This document shows, piece by piece, positions 57,723 to 64,000 of a DNA stretch of 64,000 nucleotides. Each line of letters starts with the position of its first letter. Position 1 is the stretch's first letter. The stretch is from contig JAQISU010000251.1 of NCBI GenBank assembly GCA_029339505.1, positions 1,390,001 through 1,454,000 of the forward strand, written 5' to 3'. Origin of the DNA: Unio delphinus. Taxonomy: Eukaryota; Mollusca; Bivalvia; Unionida; Unionidae. The notes beneath the pieces were generated by a model, which searched no databases, had not been told where the DNA came from, and was given only the letters and a program-made list of their open reading frames with translations. The translations under genes and the position numbers were made by a program.

Positions 57723-57785
57723 AAGCTATTTAGAAAAATTGCATTTAATCTGAATTTCTGATCCCCTTAAGCTTCATGTTTGTAA

Positions 57786-57791
57786 AATAAA
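57786..57791 (+). promoter_or_regulatory. Poly(A) signal candidate, proximal
   Basis: AATAAA lies 64 nt after the stop codon. It is followed by a modest GT/T-rich stretch, so a very short 3' UTR is possible. Confidence 0.35.
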
Positions 57792-59454
57792 TCTGTGGTA
57801 AAATCACATGAACTTTACAATTATGAACAAGGTAAGCATAATATTAGGAAAATAATGATGTACATGATTATGGATTCTAGTTTAATTCCTCTTATTTCAT
57901 TGATGTTGCAAACTATATTACAAGATGTTAATTTGTCCACTGATGTTACAATTCCTCATACTAGATGGTAATGTGTTAATTTATGTTACAAAAATGACTA
58001 GATGATTTTTCTGTTTATGAAATGCATCAGTGATAACCACCTGATTGTTTTACAGGCAGTACGTTTTTTATTGGCAGTATATTTTATATGTAATCTATGA
58101 ATGATAGCATAATAGATTCATATTTAAATCAACAAGAATAAACAGATGATTAAGACCACTTTTATCAAACATTTTTCAGTGAAACAAGATAAAACCATGG
58201 AAATTCCAAAAATAAATGTGTGAAAGGTGATGAACAAGATTTCTTCCAGCTGCACTGTGTTCATAATATTGTACTTTTACAGGGGTCAGAAACTTAGAAG
58301 CAAAAGTATGCATACCTACATACATTTGAAGAATTCATAGTTCAGCTGATATTTTCTATAAAAATTTTAATGTCCCCTTGTAGAAGCTGAACAAATGTGT
58401 GAATGTCATGATAGACATTATTGAGATAGTACATGTATTGCATCAAATACTCTGTAACTGTATTTGTAATTTGTCTTAGGTTTTAGTATTATGAAATTTT
58501 TTATATAATTTGCTACTATTTCATTTTGAGTAATAATGAAATACTATGCTTGTGTAGATGATGCATAAAAAAGCTCCAGAGTTTGTAGATTGCTAGCTTT
58601 CTCCAAGACTTTTCAATAGAATTTTCATTCACTTTGTATTTAATTTTATGGGATAAAATACACATTATTATTGTTGCATTTTATTACATGCCAGAAGAAT
58701 GGTTTTATATCATATTTTGCTATATTTGCTTTTGTTAGTGCATTTTTATATTTGAAGCTATCCATATATTGTTAATGCCTCTACACATAAATAGGACATA
58801 TGGGCAGGATGTTTCTGGTCATGGTTATCACCCTTTTTGAGGACATTAGTGTCACATCCCCCTTGTTTTTTTTTATCAAAGGTATATTTTAAATTCATCC
58901 TTAAAAAATTCTTTATTTTCCTTTAAATATATACATGTATAGTTTTAGGATGGAGAACAAATTATTAGAATAATAATGTTTGAAGAAGATGGTATACTAT
59001 TGCCATGTTGATTTTTAAAAAAAAAATTCTATGCAATCTTTCTGATCTATGCAATTAATTGACAAAAGTAACTTGCTGCTTGTCATAAATATCTAAAATT
59101 GTGTCTTGTATTTCTTTACAAGTTGATATATTGCATTTAGTTACAAGTTGTTGACATTTTTTATTGGAAAACTAATCTGTTGAAATCCACAGATGATTCA
59201 ACAAAAACAGAGACGTCTTCAGATAGATTTGAAATCCAAATATCCATAATAATTTTTCTCCCCAAAACCCCAACAAAACCAATTAAATATAATATCCATA
59301 GTTTTATCATTTGTGTTTCAATGTCATGCTGTAGCTATGTTCATATTTTACTGGAAAGATTTCTGACAGTTCATTTTTAAACTTGATCTATTTGATTATA
59401 CATGAATTGTAATTAGAGTCTGCTAAAAATGTGTTCCAAGTTGCTATGAGATGC

Positions 59455-59612
59455 TAGTGTTTTAAGTTACTGTGACATGTCTGTATTCTAAGTTACTGTG
59501 ACATGTCTGTATTCTGAGTTACTATAACATGTCCTATAAGTTACTATGACATATCTGTTATAAGTTACTATGACATGTCTGTATTCTTAGTTACTATGGC
59601 ATGCCTATGTAT
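59455..59612. repeat. ~26-bp tandem repeat in the 3' UTR
   Basis: About six units of AAGTTACTGTGACATGTCTG followed by TATTCT, some shortened. Confidence 0.8.
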
Positions 59613-59803
59613 TTAAATATAAGAAAACAAATTCTAGTGTATGTATGTTGGGAGATGGGTGTTGAAGACATTTAGTGTGGTGGTACTACTTCTTGAAGAT
59701 TTTAACAAAGATTTTGGCATAAATCCAATAACACTAGGATTAAACATCTTCCAGCACATTTTTCTATATTTTGCACCAAAGAATGGATATGCTTTTGCTT
59801 TCA

Positions 59804-59809
59804 AATAAA
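59804..59809 (+). promoter_or_regulatory. Poly(A) signal candidate, middle
   Basis: AATAAA sits in TCAAATAAAGTTAG. Downstream sequence is T-rich. It is one of three plausible ends for the perlecan mRNA. Confidence 0.3.
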
Positions 59810-60889
59810 GTTAGATCGATTGATATTATTGTATTAAGACAAGATGACCAATATTTCTCCTAGTAATTATGGATTCATCCAGGGTTACAGTGACTATTTC
59901 TACAAAAGCATTGGAACATATAGTTTTCCTTTTGGAATTAACAGGGGATGAAATCTTTAGATATTGCTTTATTATTTGAAAAATATTGTAATTTTATATG
60001 ATAACAATATCATGTTTTTCATATACTCTACATAGATTTCTATGGTGCTAGCTGATAATTCACATATATACCACTTCAGATTTTGAGAGAGTGGAAAGAT
60101 GAGATTTTTACTGAGCAAAGTAAGGCTTTTCATACCTCAACTTTGTAGTGTAGATATTGAAATTTTTTAACTTGTTTTTTGATTGATAATATTGTAAATG
60201 TTCTATTGAGATTTTAGTCAGTGATATTAGTTACTACATCACATTTAAGAGTGTAGACCAAGACTTTGATGCTGGCTTATTTTGTATACAGAATAATGTG
60301 TGTAAAATCTTTCCACATTAATCTGGGATAATTTAATCACAAACACTCCATAATTTGATCTTAAATTCTTCATAGTATTTTTTCTACTATTCAAAATTAA
60401 GTATAACATATTTTAGCACAAGTAAAAATTGTTTTATTATATACCTTGTGTGTAGTTGATAGAAAATGTTACAAAATTACTTGCTTAGTAAAAGTCTGAC
60501 TTTTCATGTGTCAAAGTCTACAGGATGGAAGATATATACTGATAATGCTGTGTGTCTTATGCTTTATATAAATGTATAATTTTACTAGAAAACACTACTG
60601 CCTTCCTTAATATATAGCTCAATATATACCTATTGATTGACAATATATGCACTCTGTGGTATGTCATGTATGCAGGTTTTTTCGCTATGTAATTTTTATA
60701 CAGTTTATAGATTTTTTCTAACAGTTTCGACAAAACCTGGTCTGTACACTCTTATACTTCTGTTTATATTAATTATTCATTTCCATGGCATGCTAATTAT
60801 ACAAATGAATTTTTGTACTGCTTTTTCTATCCCCCAGCTATTGAATGCAAATATCAACTAGCAAAATTACTACTCTGTGATCAGAATTA

Positions 60890-60895
60890 AATAAA
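60890..60895 (+). promoter_or_regulatory. Poly(A) signal candidate, distal
   Basis: AATAAA is followed by an A run and, about 25 nt later, by GTTTGTTTTTCATTTTATTG, a GU/U-rich downstream element of the expected kind. I consider it the best-formed of the three. Confidence 0.4.
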
Positions 60896-61848
60896 AAAAA
60901 CTAACAACCCAACAGTTTGTTTTTCATTTTATTGCTCCCTTCATGGGTATAAGAAGACATGTATATGTTTATCATTAGATTACATCCATCAGAAGTCTAA
61001 AATCTACATGCTTGTTCCAAATAGCATTCTGTATACAGAGAAACATCATATAATCCATACATGCAGTTTGGAAGGTTTTTACTTTCTTCATCGAAAGTTA
61101 GTATACTCCATCTATAAATTTCCAACTCTTCTGTTCTATCATTGATTACAAAGTCTGTGGCTTTTCAGTTTCTTTGTACCTTTTTTATTTTATCCACAAT
61201 AGTACCATTGGTACATACATGCATGGGTTGCAATGACATCCCCTCACATTACAGTTTTCTATATTGTCTTGTCATCCACTTCATAGTTATATACATAATG
61301 CCTTGCTGATTTTACTTGTATAGGATGTCATTGGGCCTTTCCTACAGGCAACATTGTCTGAAAATAGATATTGTAGCATCCACTGTCAAAGTATAAATAA
61401 TGATGCTTCAGTGTCCTTTTTACGTGCAGGTATGGTGTATACTATAGAAAACTCAATTATTTTACTATATTACTTCCATTGTGGTCATGTACATGCAGAT
61501 AAGTTTTCTTTACATGTTTGCTAGTAGCATCCACTTTATGGTTACTTTAGGTGATGCTTCAGTGATTTTACTTATTTTGGCAATCAAAACTTGGCTTTCC
61601 TACAAGTAACTTGTTTCTAGAATAGATTATTTTTCTTCCACTTTGTATATATAAATAGGTAATTTTCAACAGGTGCGTCCTTTTATAGGTATTTATTATA
61701 GTGTGCAACTCAAAACAAAAGTTCTGTGTAGGATATATTGTCTACTGGGTTTTGTTTTACAGTTTGGGATCATGGGTAAGAACAGGCTGACAACCACTTT
61801 ACATGTGTAGTTCCAGTTCATTCATGTTCGCGTCCATACAGATTGTGA

Positions 61849-62160
61849 ATGAGGTTGTACTTCATGAATTACAACCTCAATCACAAACATTACGGATGTG
61901 AATACAGAGGACTGGGAGTGGACTGGGACAAGTCTTCTATAATTTTGGGGTACATGTACACACACACACATGATCATTATTTACATAACCTTCTTGAGCA
62001 TGAGCAGAAGTGTGTTGGATCATCTCCAATGGGAGTTACTTTAATCCATGTGAACCAGGGCACGGCTGATCATGTTATACAATATGCTGTAGTGAACAAC
62101 ATATCCTTGGACAAATACTTAACCCTAGTATATAGCCAAACGAGGCAAATCACAGAATAA
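61849..62160 (+). other. Unidentified open frame, 103 codons
   Basis: The frame ends GSSPMGVTLIHVNQGTADHV followed by ISLDKYLTLVYSQTRQITE and a stop. It is less AT-rich than its flanks and has a plausible acceptor upstream (TTGTTTTACAG at 61752-61762), so it could be a terminal exon or a relic. I recognise no family. It contains a short CA run, which argues against strong constraint. Confidence 0.25.
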
Positions 62161-62860
62161 GTTCAAATTCAGCATCAACAAACTGTTTTAAAGATCAGCT
62201 TCTTTCCATGTACAATGGGGATTTGGAAACAATTACCATCAACAATTGCCCAAGCTCCTGACTTGGTATCTCACAAGCAGGAGCTATCAAAAATTACATT
62301 CTAATGCACTATTCAGCTACAATTAAGACGTAGTTATTCTCAGGGCCGTGCTGGCTGAGGTTCGTCTGTCTTCTTGCCACCATGGCATGCTAGCTAGATT
62401 GGTCTGAGTATGGAGAGATGAAAGAATAGATTGACTCTTTTACTTAAGCTTTCCTATCATTGCTTTTCTATCTGTCATACCGCTTGTTTCCTTCCTATAT
62501 TCTTGACTATGCACCACCAGTTGCTTAATAGTCGAGTGTGACAGCATCTATAGAGATGAATGTCATTCTGAAAGTCTCATTTGTGGCGAGAGAACCGACA
62601 TGGGTGTCACAAACACCTCTACACTTAGTCAAATACTTAATATAGAGGAGGGTTAATGTTTCTGATGTGTGATAATCGCTCAAACAAGCAGAAAATACAC
62701 AAATAATATTTCATTTATGACGTTTTTATGGGTTATCTGATACTCGTATCGAAAACAAAAGCACACCAAATAATTTCACATCTTGGCTCAAGAAGATTAG
62801 ACAGGCGCCACAACCATTATATATGAATGAACTGTTCATTCTTATTATCAGTGTCGTGAT

Positions 62861-63014
62861 ATGGAGATCCGAGTATACTTCTCCATTTTTATCTCGAGGA
62901 ATCTTTCATTCTACAAGGCTCAACTCGACGTAAGGGACATATGGCCTGGTGCAAAATGTTACATTACTGGGTCATTTGACAGCTTTGGAAGAATCTGGCA
63001 GCATTTGCGAGAAG
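62861..63014 (+). other. Unidentified CpG-richer open frame with a good donor
   Basis: The frame encodes LDVRDIWPGAKCYITGSFDS and then GRIWQHLREG, ending at an AAG|GTAAGA donor-like site near 63014. A TATA-like ATTATATATGAATG lies just upstream. It could be a 5' exon of another gene or part of a mobile element; I do not recognise the protein. Confidence 0.22.
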
Positions 63015-63454
63015 GTAAGAGTTTCCCTTTTAAAGCCACTCCCCTATATCCGGAGTCTATGTTCCAGTCGGGTCATATACAGAAGCTTTATTCATTAGGG
63101 GAATGTATCTCACTACACCTCTTACTTATTCTCCCAAGTTATTATGATCTGATAACGTATTTGAAGAAGAAGCCAGTTCTTTTAAGTAAAATGTTTTTCC
63201 TTGGTAATATTTACCCGATGATACTACACATACACCTTCCCTGTAGTTATATCCTTGTAGAACATACCTGTCAGCAACAATGAACAAATATTCGGAATCA
63301 TTCAGCCTTATTAAACCCGATATTCGGAATCATTTAGCTACATTGAAACAATAGGTATAACTGAGCCACATTGAACCAAGTGTTATGTATATCTATATTG
63401 TCTGTTTAACAATTGTCCATGATTGTAGATTGAAGGAGTATTTGGTAGTTATTG

Positions 63455-63500
63455 TAGGGTTTAATGCCATTTTTCAGCACACGATAGGCTATACATGGCC
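63455..63500 (-). mobile_element. SINE 3' end fragment, inverted
   Basis: On the minus strand it reads GGCCATGTATAGCCTATCGT then GCTGAAAAATGGCATTAAAC, the 3' end of the SINE at 27540. Confidence 0.5.
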
Positions 63501-63509
63501 AAAATTAAA

Positions 63510-64000
63510 GCCATGCATTTCTTTTCTATAGTGTTGCTTTTTTGGGTTATTTTATAGAGAAATAGCTTACTGGAATATACACATCATGTTTAGTTTCCTG
63601 AATTAAATAAACACCAACGCCTACATCACCTGTATCAAAAGACATTTTAAATGGTTGATTGAAATCTTGAGCTGAAACTAGTGCACATTTAAGTGTGGCT
63701 GTTGATTTACTGAATGCATCTTGACATTTGTCATATCAATGAAACAGGGTCTTCTTCAGCAATTAAGGAAACAATTTCGAGCAAAAGTTCAGATAATATT
63801 CAGCTTCACCAAACTACATCCAACAATCCTATCAGTTGCCTTTTAGTAATAGGCTTAGGGAATTCAAAGAGAGCTTTAACCTTAGCGTCTGCAGGCTTAA
63901 CTTGACCATGTCCCACAACACGTATGTCCTAAAAATGTGACAAAAGTTCGGCAAGCTTATTTGTTTTTTCCCCAGGTGTCACTATATATAATGTCGTCGA
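63510..64000 (-). mobile_element. Ty3/Gypsy-type pol remnant (RT to RNase H)
   Basis: From the window edge leftward the minus strand encodes the reverse transcriptase active-site region (DDIIYSDTW), a shifted linker, VVGHGQVKPADAKVKAL with FPKPITKRQL (the conserved RT thumb segment), then a tether with KCQDAFSKSTATLKCALV and QDFNQPFKMSFDTGDVGVGV, the start of RNase H. One frameshift and at least three in-frame stops make it inactive. It continues beyond the window, so LTRs cannot be assessed. Confidence 0.85.

Larger units (their letters stand above)
52105..57567. other. Last intron (between exons 21 and 22)
   Basis: Contains a CR1/L2-like LINE on the minus strand (52560-55110) and three adjacent tandem arrays (55270-57298). 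Only about 450 bp at the start and 270 bp at the end are unexplained. Confidence 0.75.
57723..60912 (+). other. HSPG2: Perlecan 3' UTR (extent uncertain)
   Basis: Sequence after the stop is AT-rich, with no conserved ORF and no recognised transposon. Three AATAAA signals divide it: one 64 nt after the stop, one 2.1 kb and one 3.2 kb downstream. A short ~26-bp tandem repeat (59455-59612) lies within. A 3.2-kb UTR is long but not unusual; which end is used needs transcript data. Confidence 0.5.
60913..64000. other. 3' flank of perlecan
   Basis: AT-rich to about 61.8 kb, with a degenerate ~100-bp repeat near 61250-61640. Then come two ORFs of unknown nature (61849-62160 and 62861-63010), a SINE end (63455-63500, minus) and a Ty3/Gypsy remnant (63510-64000, minus). 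Between about 62160 and 62800 nothing is recognised. Confidence 0.5.

Noticed and set aside
55270..57298. CRISPR-like or other direct-repeat defence array
   Set aside because: Repeats are contiguous with no unique spacers, the genome is eukaryotic, and no associated genes exist.
56250..57377. 375-codon minus-strand open frame
   Set aside because: It runs across the 42-bp and 81-bp tandem arrays; unit lengths divisible by three keep several frames open on both strands. No non-repeat coding sequence, signal peptide or splice partners.
1..57722. Agrin or laminin alpha instead of perlecan
   Set aside because: Agrin has LG-EGF units without a preceding Ig run, and laminin alpha chains end in five tandem LG domains without EGF modules between them.

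Overview
The window is from an animal nuclear genome. It is AT-rich and mostly introns, with small GT-AG exons, many minisatellites and many decayed transposons. The tRNA-headed SINEs, with a shared middle block ending in short CA-rich tails, resemble families described from molluscs. I therefore favour a lophotrochozoan, probably a mollusc, but the species cannot be named from sequence alone.

One gene fills positions 1558-57722 on the + strand: the 3' part of perlecan (HSPG2 / UNC-52 / trol family), the large basement-membrane heparan sulfate proteoglycan. I can chain 22 exons whose phases all agree, giving 1112 residues to a natural stop at 57720-57722. The order is four and a half Ig domains (exons 1-8), then LG1-EGF-EGF-LG2-EGF-EGF-LG3 (exons 9-22), which is the C-terminal module (endorepellin, domain V) of perlecan. 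The gene starts upstream of the window. A long 3' UTR follows, probably to about 60.9 kb.

The introns hold nearly everything else. DNA transposon remnants include four piggyBac-like pieces (9848-11010, 19749-20430, 40690-41337, 43734-44327), Tigger/pogo-like elements (8757-11405, 13330-13640, 16290-16650, 27793-29191, 41443-42690, 48366-49208) and a clean hAT-type MITE (18641-18810). Retroelements include a dead CR1/L2-like LINE (52560-55110), a small fragment of the same LINE (30227-30382), a second LINE 3' end (29235-30120), several SINEs, and a Ty3/Gypsy pol remnant at the right edge (63510-64000). Tandem arrays occur in most of the larger introns; the last intron has three back to back (55270-57298).

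The most interesting signals concern the perlecan gene itself. An 84-nt phase 1-1 candidate cassette exon (31090-31173) would insert a Tyr/Asp-rich stretch followed by a basic RFRR motif into LG2. The exon 16/intron boundary is tandemly triplicated, giving three identical 5' splice sites of which only the first keeps the frame. At least four or five degenerate copies of the end of EGF exon 17 lie in the following intron. LG1 lacks the cysteine pair kept by LG2 and LG3. I see no prokaryotic-style system, CRISPR array or operon here.
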